From Celoporthe dispersa (lineage: Eukaryota; Ascomycota; Sordariomycetes; Diaporthales; Cryphonectriaceae): a stretch of 64,000 nucleotides of DNA. The notes below the pieces were generated by a model that searched no databases, was not told where the DNA came from, and was given only the letters and a program-made list of their open reading frames with translations. Below, piece after piece: positions 11,265 to 23,787 of this stretch. Within the stretch, counting starts at the first letter, position 1; the number at the start of each line of letters is the position of its first letter. The DNA lies in NCBI GenBank assembly GCA_016584495.1, contig WAID01000003.1:4154001-4218000 (forward strand). The letters run 5' to 3'. Both the position numbers and the translations under genes were made by a program.

Positions 11265-14200
11265 CTAGCTTAGCCGCTCTCCCAACAGCTCCTCGACGCC
11301 CTTCTCGGCTAGCTCCGGTATCAGTCTCACCAGGACCAGCTCCAGGGCGCTGTACATGAGATGCTTGTTACAGTAAGAATCGCTAAAGACGTCCAGGATA
11401 TCTGTCTCGATTGCGGTGATGATGTGCGCGTCTGGACCACCTTCTGGTAGGTCATGTCCGCTGTTGCCACTGTCGCCGGTGCCAATCGGATCGGTCCGCA
11501 GTGATGCTTCGGACGGTGGATTTTCAGAAGTAAACCATGCTGCCAACCAGGACGAGGCGTTACCGCCAAAGTAGAGCCTGCCCGCGCTCTTGGGCACCAA
11601 GGTCCAGAGCGCACTAGCGCACTTGCGTCTCAGGGCGTGCAACTCGTGGTCAGACTCGGGTGGGAAGAGTGTCGGGGATCCCATGGCATTGTTCGGAAAG
11701 ATAGCACCCCGGAGGTTTCGAAGCGCCATGGGTAATATGCCCGGATCGAGGACATGGCGATGGATCGCGTCAGAGAGGAGCCTGTTGAGGACAAGACTGC
11801 TTATTAGCAATGGACAGCACCAGGAGCCGGTCCTTGTGCGCCTGACGTTGCTCTGGGAAGGTCAGGGGAATGGCGCGGCATAACAGGAGACAGGTAACAG
11901 ACAAAGAGCTGGCTGGGGCATGACAAGAAGGGAGAAACAAAAAAAAAATGATAGAAGAGCGCCATATGACGAGCAGCATCTGCCGACGAGGGAAAAGGAA
12001 AAGCAAAAGAAGTGGTGCCTGGCCCTCATGACCATAACAGCCCATCTGACTTTTTTTTCTTTTTTCTTTTCTTTTTTCCAGCGCAAGACGCGGAACAATG
12101 GTCTCTCTTTCTAAAAAAGAAAAAAACCACCAAAAACCAAAACCTTCCGTCCGGATCCTAGACCCTAGACGACGAGTCCACCGACACAAGGGTGGGGACG
12201 GCACCACAAGCAGTGACAAATTCGTCTTGCTGCAGGGACGACCTCAAGGGGTGGGTGGGTGGTGGTGGTGTAGGAGAGGCGGGCGTGATCACTAAGGGGT
12301 CGAGGGAAGCGAGGCCAAGACTCGTCGACTGCGAGCGAGAGACCATCCTGTGGCAGCACTGACCCCCTCCTCCGCCCTCCACCTCCCCGACCGACAGATG
12401 TGGTAAACCGGACGACTGTTGGGATGACTTTGAGATGGTGTTCAATGCCCCTGGCAGCGTGACAAGGGTGTCTGAGTGGGCGGCCTGCAAGCATTGGGCT
12501 GCCATACCTCCCCAGAAGCAAGCCTGCCGTCCGAGCTGTGGAGATCCCTGGCCACCAAGGTGACAAGACCCCCCTGTCCCAAGAATCTTAGCCTGTGGAG
12601 CGGGTGCGCATGTGAAGACGTCTCTGCTGCAGTGCGTGGGGTGGTTCTCCCGTCCGATGTCAACGTACCGTGCAGCTACCGGGTGCTGACACTGTGGCGG
12701 GTCCTGGCCCTGGGACAGGGGAGACGGGGGGGCATCGATACCCCATCTAGCATAGGCAGGCCGGCATGCCACAGAGTCTTGACACAACGTAGCGGACAAA
12801 AGGGTACGGGGTGGTCGGGTAGGGGAAGGGGGGCCCAGCGGGGGAGGGTTGCAGTCGATGAGATCGGTGCTTGGTCAGCAGAGGAGAAAAAAAAAAAAAT
12901 AAGAAGGAAAAAAAAAAAAAAGGGTCAACCCTGGCAGGCCAAGCCCTGGAGGTTGGACGGTGGGCGCGTAAATGAGGCTCGCGGATGGACGGCCGTGCAA
13001 GCCCCACGACTCCCACCCTGTGCAATCGGCTGCATGCATGACGGTAGCATGCCGCAATTGGCCGGCTGAGGTGACCCATCTGGGAACGGCTGCATGGGCC
13101 CCAAGGGCCTGCGGGTTCTCTGTGGGAACGCTTGTCGGGCTTTGTGGCTGCCGATCTGGCCGCAGGCGATCCTCGAGGTGTGTGTCCCACCACATTGCTC
13201 GCCTGACACTTGGGGACCCAGGTGTGGGTCCAGATGTGTGTTAGGCCACCACCGGATTGCTCCTCCCGGTGTTTGCAACAACAAGAAAATGACCACACGA
13301 ATGTCATCTCGTGTTGGCTCCACCTGCGCACCAGACGAGGTGCAGAGCGTCAGCCGCCTGCGCTTGCAGGCAGATCGGGCTCCTGAGAAGCTGAATGGAA
13401 GGATATCGAGGTCAAGTGACCGGTAGCTCATGCGGCGTGATGACCGGTGTGGGTGGGTGTGGTGAGGGAGGGGGGAAAAGGGGGGGGGTTGGTGGGAAGG
13501 AAATGAGGGCCTCATCAGGAAAGGGGAAGGTGTTTTTCTCTCTTACCTGTCCATGATTCCATCGGGGCCAGCCACATGCCCGGGCCCTCCAATGGCCAGC
13601 CACTGTAGCATAGAGAGGCTGCCCAGGAGCCATGGCATGCGGCGGTCCATGCCAATCAAGTCCGATAGCATGGGCCATATGGCAAAGGCCAGAACAGGTG
13701 TCTGTGCCGAGCCTGGCTCCAGCTGAGCCGAGCCCGTGCCCTTCGTCGCAGTCTCCACATCACCATCGCCATCACCACCGCCACCATCGTCATGGTGAGC
13801 CCTGTCATCCTTCTGCGGGGACAGCTGAAGCCCACGAGGAGGTAGGGACCGACTCATAGCCAGCGTCGTGAAGAGGACTCGTACCAAGCCCGTCAGTGCA
13901 AACATGTAGTGGACAAAAGACCAGAGCAGCCCAGGTAGCGAGAAGCCCTTGGCCCCCGGGGGAGGACGCCCAGCCCCCTTCAGAGCAGACCCTGGAGAGG
14001 AAGAAGAAGAGCCTTGCTGTCCCCGGCGCGCTATCACATCCGCCAGGATGGTCAGGCCGGTCCAGATCATCCATGGCTCAGACGCCTTCTTGACGACCAC
14101 CCCGCCGATGATCAGCTCCGACAGGATCTGGCCGACCAGAGACGTCAGACACTCGTTCTCCAGGTCCTCGGTGGGCAGGAGAACAGCCAGGACGCCCTGG

Positions 14201-14984
14201 ACGAGCAGCTGGCGGTAGGCCACCTCATTGTCAGCCTGCTCGGAGGCGGTCTCTGGCTTGTCAGACCTCGGTATGGGAGACAGATAAGGCAGAGGACATA
14301 GTGAATGGTAGATCTCCCTCCCATCAGCTTCGACGGGGGGCCGTACAAGAGGTCTGCGAGATGCCCGGTACGCTGGGGGGACCGTAGCTGTTAACAAATG
14401 CTGGTGGTGGGGACGGGAGGAGGCTGACCTTGAACGTGCCTGTCGAGCAAGCCGGGGAGCTCGTCAAACAACAAGCTCTCTACGTCGACCTTCCTGAGCC
14501 GCTGCTCCAGGGCCCGTGTGCAATGCGCAATGACCTGGACAATCTCGGCGACAAACGCCTCGTCCGGCGTGATCTTGTTGTACCAGGTCTGCACAAAGTC
14601 CCGCAGCACGATGGCGATGATGGCATAGAGCTGCAGATCGACATCGTTCCTGCTCGTCAGGGGCGGCAGCAGCTCGTCGATGGGAGGAGGCGTGGTCCTG
14701 CCCCGGTCGGGCACCTGCTGTGGACAGAGCACGCGGCGGACCAGCTGCGAGGTGGCGCGGTCGGAGAGGAAGTCTGACGAATCCGAGCGCGGGAGACGGC
14801 GCCTGGAGGAGGTGGAGCTTGAGTGCGAGTGCTTGTAGCGGGGCCGCGATGATGGTTCTGTGGCTGTCGCTGTGGGCGCTGCCGGGGAGGTTTCAGAGCT
14901 GGCGATGTTTGCACCCGCACTCATGCTCGCACTCGCGCTCGAGGCGCTCGAGCTGGGCGCCTTGGGTTGGGCGTCTGTGGTCAT
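11265..14984 (-). CDS. PXA-domain protein (Pxa1-like, sorting-nexin associated)
   Basis: Exons on the minus strand: 14984-14429, 14387-13547 and 11781-11265. They sum to 1914 nt, or 637 residues, with no frame break. The PXA (PX-associated) domain begins near residue 70 and runs through exon 2, with LPPLTSRNDVDLQLYAI and KITPDEAFVAEIVQVIAHC, strongly typical of the family. No PX domain follows, so this is the Pxa1-like form and not a full sorting nexin. Family knowledge: PXA proteins act on endosomal or ER membranes, and hydrophobic segments around the middle of the protein fit membrane association. The residues before exon 1 ends are Ser/Pro-rich and probably disordered. Intron 1 is only 41 nt, while intron 2 is 1765 nt, which is exceptional. 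Its GTAAGA donor, CTCAACAG acceptor and exact phase fit, and the joined sequence MDRLLSDAIHRHVLDP reads as the normal family continuation. Confidence 0.85.
11782..13546 (-). other. Unusually long intron (1765 nt) of the PXA gene
   Basis: The donor GTAAGA and acceptor CAACAG, with a CTAAT-like branch site just upstream, bound this segment. The flanking exons join in phase inside a conserved motif. The interior is G/C-rich with G and A homopolymers. Open frames of about 200 codons exist on both strands (for example 12158-12799 on minus and 12476-13069 on plus) but match nothing I know and lack fungal coding character. A nested gene or ncRNA is possible but not shown. Confidence 0.7.
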
Positions 14985-15578
14985 GGCGGCCGTCTGTCGG
15001 CTCTTAGCATGCCTGTCGGGTCATGTAGGACCCCAGCCTGCTCCTCACAGCCTCGTACTGTGTCCCTGCAGGGCTGTGAGATGGGTTCTGTAGTGTGCCC
15101 AGGATCGTGAGCTGGCTGGTGGGTTGAGCTGACGGGGTCGGTGACGGTGAGGAAGGGACGCCTGCAGGAGCTTATCACCCTGCCTGGATTGGAAGGCGGT
15201 GGGGACAGGTGACTTACGTAACCCACGCCTTCCGATCACATATGTACGCAACGACACGAGGAAAGAGCTTGTCGTCCTTGGGGAAGGAAGCTAGTCTCAA
15301 GGCCCGCCTTCTGTAATGGGCCACCAGATCACGAACCTGGTCGTCGTCCGCACTTGCCCTGCTCGCATGTTGTCCAAATAAGGTTGATGGTCGGTGCGTC
15401 CTGCCAGGGATCAGGGGTGCTCAACCGCGCCCGGACCAGGCAAGACAAAGACTCGTTCTGCTGTACTGTACAGTACGAACTTTTTTATTTTAGTTTTTTT
15501 TCTATCTCGTCTCATTTTTTGGAAATGTCAGGTAACTCGTATTATGACTACAGCCAGAATTTCGACGATAGTTCCTAC

Positions 15579-18247
15579 TTAGATGGGGACGTCGCCGGTC
15601 CAGCCGGAATAAGCAGGGCCAACGAGATCATCTGAGCCCCAGCCAAGCAGCGCATTGAAACTGGTCTCCAGCTGCGCGGCGCTGTCCATCATCTCCTTCC
15701 AGAAAGGGTCGTCCAGGCCCTGCATGACACCTCCCGAGAGATCCTCCCCGAGGAGCGCCGTCATGTCCTGTAGCACGTGCGCACTGTTCGCGTCTCCTGT
15801 CGCCGGTGTATCTGCGCCCTGCGTGCTGACGTCGGCTGTCGACTGCTGCTCGGACTCTGCAGGCATGGTGGCGGCGAGCTCGGCGACGATGCTGGCCCGC
15901 AGCTGGATCAGTTTCGTGAGGAGGCGCTTGTAGGGGTCCTGAAAGCCGGGCTGTCGCTGCTGGGCTGCGCCCTCCTCTGCCCCGCCGCCCCTGCTGTCAA
16001 CGATAGACAGATCTGTCTTGTTTCTCTGCGTCACGATGTCCACCAGCTCCTCGATCTGCAGCACAAGATACTTGTCGCTGTCCAGCTCCTTCCCTGACCA
16101 CCCGGAGATCCCACCCTGGTAGGTCTAGGGTCGACAGCTTCAGCGCGACGAGCATGCCATATGTGTAGTCGAAAGACGCCAGGCAGAAGGATTTGGGGCG
16201 TACGTCCGGCTGTACAAAGAACCGTGCCTCCAGCAGGGACCGCACGGCCCGGAGGCACTTCCAGAGCAGCTCGAAGCGTCCTGCCGGGAGCAGGCTCGCA
16301 GATGACTCTTCGCTCACCGCAACCTCGTAGAGAGGACCTCGACAACATGGAGCTGGGTGATAACAACGGCTGTACCACAAATACACCCTGTCAGCCATGA
16401 CTCCTCGGAAGACTGTCCTTTTTTGTTCTCTCTCTTTATTATCTTTCTTTCCTTCTCAAGACTTACCGTGCTGCTGGAAGGTTTCCGGTATCGAAGCGCG
16501 GAACTGCTCAATCTCGCGCTCAAAGGTGTTCACGACGAAATTCAGAGGCATGCTGGTCACACTGTCGCGGAAAGCAAGGGCCATGGAGATGGACTGCGAG
16601 AGCTGTTGGGTTCGGACCAGCAGAACAGCAAGCTGGTCGGTAGGATGCTCCTGTTTCTCTTCCAGGACCCGACAGCACTGATGCACGTAGTTGGAGCTCA
16701 TAAATGCATCGGGCATCTTGTTGGTTGTGAAGGCCATCGTCACCAGGTAATAGACACCGGCAAAGGCCCGCATGTGCTCGAGGCTGGTGTGGTCACGGCC
16801 CTGCTGCTTCAGTGAACCTTGGGATTCGTTGAAGCCCAGGGAGGTGCAGATCGAGCGCATCAAGTAGAGGAAATTAGTCACCCGAAAGCTATTCGAGTTG
16901 AGATGGAACCTGTATTGCGCTCATGGGATTAGGCTGGTCCCTCTGCGTGGAGCATTCTCGGCGGGGTGGGCGGTGCTCACCAGGCGATCAGCAGCTGGAG
17001 CCCCTGGAGGAGGTCGATGCTCTTCCTGGGCTGGACAAAGGTGGTTGTCACGATGTCGTTCAAGAGATCGTTGCCCATAAGGGACTGGCGTTTTGCATCC
17101 ATAAAGGGGTCCGACAGCATGACGCCTTTCCAGAGAAACGGCCTCTCCCGGAGTAGCTGCTCTGAATTCATAATGTCTCGCGGAATCACAACAAACGGAA
17201 AGACAGTCAATATGCGAGGGCCGTATTCCTCTATTATTTGTTGGCCTTCCTCGTGGCCGGGATAAAACTCGGGTACCCGGCTTCTAGAGAGCGGAGACAC
17301 GCCTGAAAGGGTGATGCCTCGAGGGAGCGTCCCCTGTGGAGGTCTGGGCTGTTGTTGTGCTGGAGCCTGACGGGTGTGTACTGGTGAGGGCTGCCGACTC
17401 GTCTGCTGCTCGTGGCCGGAAGGGCCAATATTTAGTGTGCCATTGTTGTTTGGCATTATGTGTGTGGCCAGTGAGGTCGTCTGGGTTGCTCTTCCCACCG
17501 GGTCTCTCGGGTCCGGTCCTGACGGAGACGGCTCTGTAGTACCCTCAGGTGTATCGTCACTTGAGGCCACTTCTCTTGGCGAAGTGGCCATGTTTTTGTG
17601 AACAAGGCTGCTCTCCCTCCGCTGTGCCCCCCTGCTGGACACGAGATATCTCTTCCGGACTCGGGCTCCCAGGTGACCATAAGTAGTTAAAAGTCGGTGG
17701 CGGTCCAAACCCCGGGATGACAAGATGAGCACGCTTGACCATCTTCCGCTGTCGATCATCGCTCGCGACGGGTGATTCAGCGTCTGATGGTGTCAGCGGG
17801 AAGGCCTGTCCTGACTCGACGCGGGCGGTCAGGTCCTCGAGGCGCTTCTCCAGCTCTGCGACCCGAGTGTGCTTGGGCGCTTTCCTCTTGCGCGGCGGGG
17901 CTGGCGTCTGCGCTGAGCATGTCTTGTTGAGGCGATGACATCTTGGTGGGAGAAGAGTTAGACCTGTTGAGCCACGTTGAACAGGTTACCGCCAGCCTCT
18001 GCAGACTGTCGCTCCGCTCAACCCCTTCCGAAGAAGTCTGGGTCAGCTCCGCAGCTCACCTCTCGCAGACATGGTCTGTTGGACCCGGAATACAACGGGA
18101 TTTTGCCTGGAAATAGGAAGAAGAACAAGGTCAGCCGGCTTATATTCGTTAACTGCTGGCCTTAGAGAGCCTGCCACCCACCTTGGCACAAGTCGTACAT
18201 GCTCTCGGGCCTTTGTTGGCAGCCTTTGTCTCGGTCTCGTGGTGCAT
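15579..18247 (-). CDS. Zn2Cys6 transcription factor, PrtT/War1 type (three frame breaks)
   Basis: Exons on minus: 18247-18182, 18106-18060, 17941-16981, 16909-16467 and 16369-15579. The zinc cluster is split over the first three exons and appears only after splicing: Cys17, 20, 27, 36, 39 and 46 with spacing CX2CX6CX8CX2CX6C. A basic linker and a short coiled coil (VAELEKRLEDL) follow, then a fungal-specific regulator domain with FPFVVIP and LRERPFLW, as in PrtT and War1 relatives. PrtT controls secreted proteases in Aspergillus; the same role here is only inference. Frame breaks lie at 17627-17632 (a C6 run, one base too many), 16331-16338 (one missing) and 16086-16095 (one too many). Correcting all three gives exactly 769 codons. 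An alternative acceptor for exon 5 at 16387 would add six residues. Real decay is the other explanation. Confidence 0.75.
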
Positions 18248-19231
18248 GTTCGCAGAGGTGCGCGCGTGGCCTCATAACATTATGTGAACATTAAGAACTC
18301 TTGTCAATCACGGGAGAAGGCCTTGGGTCCGAGGCCAAAGTCATGATGAGAGTTTCGAAAAAGGGGAATGGGAGTTTCCTCGTGGTGCGCTCTCTGAAAA
18401 CGGGACGGAGTCGGAGAGACTCACAAGCTCCGTTCCTCCGCTGCGGATAAGCCGCCCTCAGCCTGCCACCTCAACCCCAACCCTCAATGCTTGGTGATCA
18501 AAAGCCAAAATGAACTTTGCAGACTGCCAGAATCTCATTAGGACTCTTTATATCCCTTCATTTTCGCATTCAAGTTTTGTATACGCGAGGAGATTATGAA
18601 GTATCGCGTTCAATACGATATCAAATCCACTGAACACCTTTTTTATAATTATTATTATTACATCAGCTGCCAAGACTCAAGTATAACATTTCAAGTCCCG
18701 AGCGAGCACAAGTCTTCGCATAGGTTAAGATCAAAGATCTTGTCAGTCGGTTGAAGAACACTTCGGGTTTGAGGTGCACTGTTACCAGTTGTTCACTGGC
18801 CCATGGAAGCTACTTGGTCTCTGAGCCGGTGGTCAAGATGCTGTCGGGGAAAATGACGATCGATTATAGTTATGCAGCTGAAGTTTCACTTCATCAGCAA
18901 CAAATGCTCCTCACCAGGCTAAGAGCCATTGCGTTCTGTTCATAGTGATGCTGCTAGATTCAGGCCCTGACCCAATATTACTAGGTTCAGAAATACAGAG
19001 TCTTCCTGCATTCAAGGTAAAGAAAGGAGAAGAAACAAAAAGACAAGTCGCACAGCTATATAGTGTTCCATCCCAAGATTGTTCGTATCAACTCTATTGC
19101 GTTGAGTCTCCTCTCATCATATTGGTGGACCACAATGTCTTCATCGTTCCTAGTTTCCTATACCTAGAAAATACATCACGTAGGTATACCTGCGTCTAAA
19201 TATCTGACAAAACCGATGCGTGAACCAATAC
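18248..19231. other. Intergenic, upstream of the PrtT-type regulator
   Basis: No gene is seen. The base composition turns AT-richer from about 18.5 kb, with a TTATTATTA run near 18648-18661. This marks the start of the accessory stretch. The first part should hold the promoter of the regulator that starts at 18247. Confidence 0.5.
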
Positions 19232-20285
19232 CTAGGTCGGTACAGCAGGACCGCTTGTCAAGAAAACCACGTTGACAGCGGCGAATCTGGTACATGGCGT
19301 TATCATCAGTGAAATAGTTATCATGATAGCCTTGATAGGGGACTTACGCAGCAGTAGCCCCAAATATCTCTACCCTTCTCGCGTTCGTCATGAGTGCAAG
19401 TGCCAGCGAAAAGCACCCCGAGAACGCCACCACCAGGCCGAGTTTCAATGTGTTGGACTCAAGCATGAAGAGCACTATGATCGACACAAGTGGTAGTATA
19501 GAAGCTACGACAGTCGTGAGAATGTTGGCAGCGCTGTATATAGATGATTCCTCGTAGTAGTAGAAGTCTCGTCCGAGTTCCGGTGACTCAGGGCTCTAGT
19601 TACGCCGTTGTCAGTCTCCAAGATGATTGGTGCGTTCAACGAAGTCAGACCGAAAAGGGAACCTTGCTCGGTCTCTACATCATCTCACCTTGATTCTCTC
19701 GCCAATAATCTGATGGTACAGTGGTAGTATGACGTTTCTCAGCCACCTCGAGATCGGGTCTTGAGGTTTTTGAGGATTCACCGCAACAAAGTCCCATGTT
19801 TGTGAGTTCTTCCAAGCATCCCCATCCAAGCCGAGGAGTGGATGGGCACCCGCCTTGACATGTCCGAGCCACTTATTGAGGAAGCGAAGATCAGCCTCAT
19901 CTGGCGCCTCCAGCTTGGCTAGTATGGCCTGTCGCTCGAGCCGTTCATCTGGTCACGTTTAGCTATTACATCCCGAGGTCCCTGAAGGTCGCGCCGCTGC
20001 CACAAGCTTACTATACTCGTCGAGCTTCTTCATGAGTTCTTGCAACTTCTTCCATTGTTTCTCTCCGCCGTCCTCGTGAGCCAGAATCCACCAATCATTG
20101 GCATACAGTTTCCTATCTGGAAAGGCCGAGTCTTGTCGAATCAAGTCCTGCAGTTCTGATTGTAGGTGCATAATCTCCGCTTGCCTGTACAGAAGGCTCT
20201 GGTAATCCAGAGCCTTGAACCGGCGAAGAATGGCGTACTGTTCATATTTTGCCATGAAATGGCTGAGTTTGGCGTATCCTTCCAT
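19232..20285 (-). CDS. DUF6594 family membrane protein
   Basis: Four exons on minus: 20285-20012, 19948-19689, 19595-19348 and 19286-19232. They total 837 nt, or 278 residues, with all phases matching. The N-terminal half is soluble and carries the family signature: GYAKL at the start, AILRRFKALDYQSLLYRQAEI, then a helical region ending with a conserved Trp-rich segment (DFVAVNPQKPQDPISRWL). The C-terminal third has three hydrophobic segments typical of DUF6594, a large fungal family of unknown function that is expanded in plant-associated and lichen-forming species. No catalytic residues are known. The start is the ATG just before the signature, and an upstream leader exon cannot be excluded. 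It is transcribed away from the divergent orphan gene at 20992. Confidence 0.85.
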
Positions 20286-20991
20286 ACCCTTTTAGATAGA
20301 CTGCAAAGAGGGATTTTTGCGGCTCGTTCGAGGAGGATGGGGGATTCGGGTCGTAGAAAGTCCTCTGGTGCGGAAGCGTGTAGGTCCCAGAACCCGTGTC
20401 GCTTCTTCTTACCAGCCCCCCTTATTTTCTTCTTCCAATAAATACCTGCCACAGTATATCACAATTATGTTGTGTCGCCACACTTCCCATACATGCACGG
20501 CATAGTTTACTCACCGAGGTTGCACCATGTTGACACCACAAATTTGGTCAGCACGCATGACCTGTGAAGTATCGAGTCGCACCTCACAAGGTCTCAGAGC
20601 GACCAGGCTTACGAAGACCTGATGGCTGAGATACCACCCACCCGCAGCTTACTAGTGATTTGTGGCGTAGAGCCTGCCTGAAGGCATGCAAACTTCACCA
20701 CTCCGAGCGCTGCTTCGTCGCGCCTTGTTTCATATTCTACATTGTTTTTTTTTAGCTTTTGTCTCACATATTTTCGTGGTCGGATTATTACACTTCTGGA
20801 TTGAGAACGTCGGCTTCACCGAGTCAGCCGACTCCAGCGTAGATAAAAGGTAACACCCCTCCCCTCTGATCAGGCTCTGTAGCGGTCGTGGTCAATGTCC
20901 TCGTTGGCCTGCCTTGACCTCTGCCCTAACTTTTGCGTTGTCCATCACATACCATCCTCGTCAACGCAAGCCAGTACTACACGAGCAGAAA

Positions 20992-21959
20992 ATGCCGCCG
21001 AAAGAGCTGAAAGATTACACCCCGGAAGAAATCAAGAAGGTGGAATATCAGCTGCACCATGAGAAGATTTTTCTATCTGCAGGTGCTGGCCGTTTAGGGC
21101 CGGGTAATTTTCCAGACCCCCAGGAACAACACATTGCAGATCTCTTGAAGGTTAGTAAGGGTCTCAATACACTTTAGCCTATCGATCATCTAGGATGATT
21201 AAACAGTTAACAATCATCAGAAGCAAAAAGAGGAAGAGGCTCAGTCCAAAGAGACGTACATAGGATGGATGTGCTTCCTGTCCGATGCCGGAAGCACCAA
21301 CAACGACTACCTTGAGGTACACGGCGACTCACAGCTTGTCGGGAAGGCTCTCATGACGACATGGAGATAAACGCCATGCCAGAGACTATAGCCGATCGCT
21401 ATAACTTTCCCAGGAAGCAACTCAAGTCGCCTGTGACCATTTCCTGGGGAAAAGGACAAAGCGTCTGCAAAGAGACTGTCGAGGTGAAGTGGACGGGCTC
21501 CAAGAATCCCTCTTCGTCTACTTCTTTCTACGTAGTGCCCCAGGAAACCGATACAAACCTTGAGAAGGTACTTCTGGGACAAAGCACATGGAGGGAAATC
21601 CGGAAAACTCTCTACAAGAAAGAAGAGGTGCCGATAACCGCACACGGATATCCAGGTTTCATTCGGAAAGCTGATGTGAGCACTCGCGTCGGCTATTTCA
21701 AGGGAGATTTAATTTGGAGCACTGTTGCTGACATACTTATGGCCAGCCGAATACAGAGGAGCAGAAAAAGGAGGACCAAAGGGTTGATCAACAGCAGAAA
21801 AGGCTGGCACAGCGGAAGCAGAACCAGCAGAAGAAAGCTCAGAACGAGGAAGGGGCTGACGAAAAGGGCCAATCCTCAGCAGCTGGAGGAAGCAGAACAG
21901 CGGCGGACACGGGAAGGCCTCGTTCATCAAGCAAGGACCAGTCCAAGAAGAAGGGGTAG
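20992..21959 (+). CDS. Orphan fungal protein with degenerate retropepsin-like region
   Basis: Exons: 20992-21150, 21221-21675 and 21747-21959. Intron 2 (GTGAGC to GCCAG, with a CTGACAT branch) is needed to reach the natural C-terminus, a Gln/Lys-rich charged tail ending SKKKG. One base is missing around 21355-21361, and restoring it gives 276 codons. I recognise no named family. The centre resembles the retropepsin-like fold found in many domesticated fungal gag-protease proteins. A segment reading EINAMPETIADRY sits where such folds have the stretch after the catalytic Asp, followed by beta-rich VEVKWTG and FYVV, then VLLG. The catalytic D-[ST]-G itself is not intact, so protease activity is unlikely. 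The ATG at 20914 is an alternative start in the same frame, but 20992 fits better. It may derive from a retroelement; that is inference. Confidence 0.5.
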
Positions 21960-23787
21960 TTCAAGACAGGGACAAGCGATGCATTTTGAAATGTAGACAG
22001 CTACGAGTCCTGTCCTAGTTCCAGGCATAGACCTATCTCATTGATCAATTCTTCAAGTCCTCGTTGTCACCCTAAACTCAACGATTTAATGAATACACAC
22101 ATCCATAGGGCGGTATTCTAGAGCTGGATGAAGAGGGCCATGCACCAGAATGTTCTTGACCAACGGACAGCACTCTAAGGACACAAATTCTGGGGACGGA
22201 TCTTCCGCATGACTATCAATCCTCAGCTCATTGTCCTGGATATTTTACGTCATGATGGGGCCCGGGCCTCTCTATCAACAGGCCAGGAACCTCTATTGAT
22301 GAGAGGCACCGACAGCGTGATTGTTTATATGCGTGGCTCGGGAGCCCCGGTACTGGGACGATTTTCAAAGTTTCGAGAATAAGTGGCCAAAAATGTCCAA
22401 ACTGCCACGGTGAAGAAATTGCACACCGCAGGAACAGACGCCTGAGAATGTGTTCCCAGCAACCAAAGAAACACTGGCAAGCCTACCTGGTACATACACA
22501 AGCAGTACTTTTGACTTGCCCATGCTTCCCCCCCCCCCCTTCTCCCCTTGTCATCCCCGTCTACAATCGCAATTTATTGGCCCCCCGTGGTCTATCCTGT
22601 TTTTCGTGGTTTCCAAGTACGCGGCTCCATGTATACTCTGTCTGAGTTTCTCGTTCCTGCCTGCCCCCCCCCCCCCCCCCCTTTCAGCCAGGGATTATGT
22701 ACTTGATACCTGAGCAAGCGACAGAGGGGAAGGGAACTTTACGATAAACGCGCAGGAGTTGGCTTTCCAAAGCGTTTGGTGGCCCAAATCCAGATCTCCA
22801 AGTTGTTTATTATCTATATTGAGGTCATAACGAATCTCTGGCCTCGCGACCTTCATGTGTCCAAAAGAGAAAGCACCTCATTGAAGTATCAACGGCCTTC
22901 ATATCAGCATCATGATCAGTCCCATGATCCATCACAGTGTTCAAGGGTCCACTCGAACTGCATCACTCGTCTTATCCTCTCATCCAACGGCTGGAAACAA
23001 ACGGTGGGGAACGATGGCAGTAACAGGTGGCCGGGTTGGTTAAGATTGTTGGGGAGCTCTCCAAGGACTCATTGGTAACCACAGAGGGAGAGGGAGGGAG
23101 AGGGGGGAGTAGAAGAAGAAGGGAAGAAACGAATCGGAGGCGCCACACATCCCCTGACACCCGTATTCCCCCTAATTAGCAGTGGGTCGACCTGGCGCTG
23201 CGTTTCTCGTACAGCAGCTACAGACAAGATTCTTCACAGGGCGCTTAGCTGCAAATTCGCCAATCATCGGGTCTTGAATACAAAACGTCAGGTCTTGTGA
23301 ACGAAGTTATTTGTTTCCCTTTCCCCCGAGACACATCACCCAAGAACGAACCGACAAACCTGAGCGTGATCAGCATCTTCAACAACCACAACACCTTCTT
23401 CATCTAGACTGACCTGCATCGAGCGATAAGCCGGCCTCAGCTCCTAAGTGGCTAACAGATCTTGTACTTTAACAAAGTATTGTACGCAAACCGCCTTCGG
23501 ATGTAACCCTCCTACGGCTTACTTACGAGAATCTTCGCACCTAGTAAGACATCTTTCCGCCAACCTCTCTCTAGTAGTGTCTCAGCACGATTTTGGGTGC
23601 TATACCCTGACGGCCTGCCGCTTTCAAGGCCGCCCCCTCAACGGCCCAAAGTTCACATTGGGAACAAGGCTGGATGTGTTCCCCGATGTCTGGGACGCAG
23701 AGGTGTCAGGTGAGATCCTATCAACCCACCATTCTGAGCTGGCTGGCTGAGTTCGCTCTAGCTTTGTTGAGTTGTAAATCGTTCGTG
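21960..23787. other. Intergenic, with long C homopolymer
   Basis: No gene could be supported. Two C runs stand out, at about 22530-22539 and an 18-base run at 22664-22681. An open frame at 23448-23750 (+) may hold an unrecognised upstream exon of the next gene, but no splice join was convincing. Confidence 0.4.

Noticed and set aside
12158..13331. Overlapping 190-210-codon frames on both strands inside the PXA intron
   Set aside because: Low-complexity Cys/Gln/Ser/Pro-rich translations without family features; splice evidence places the interval in an intron.
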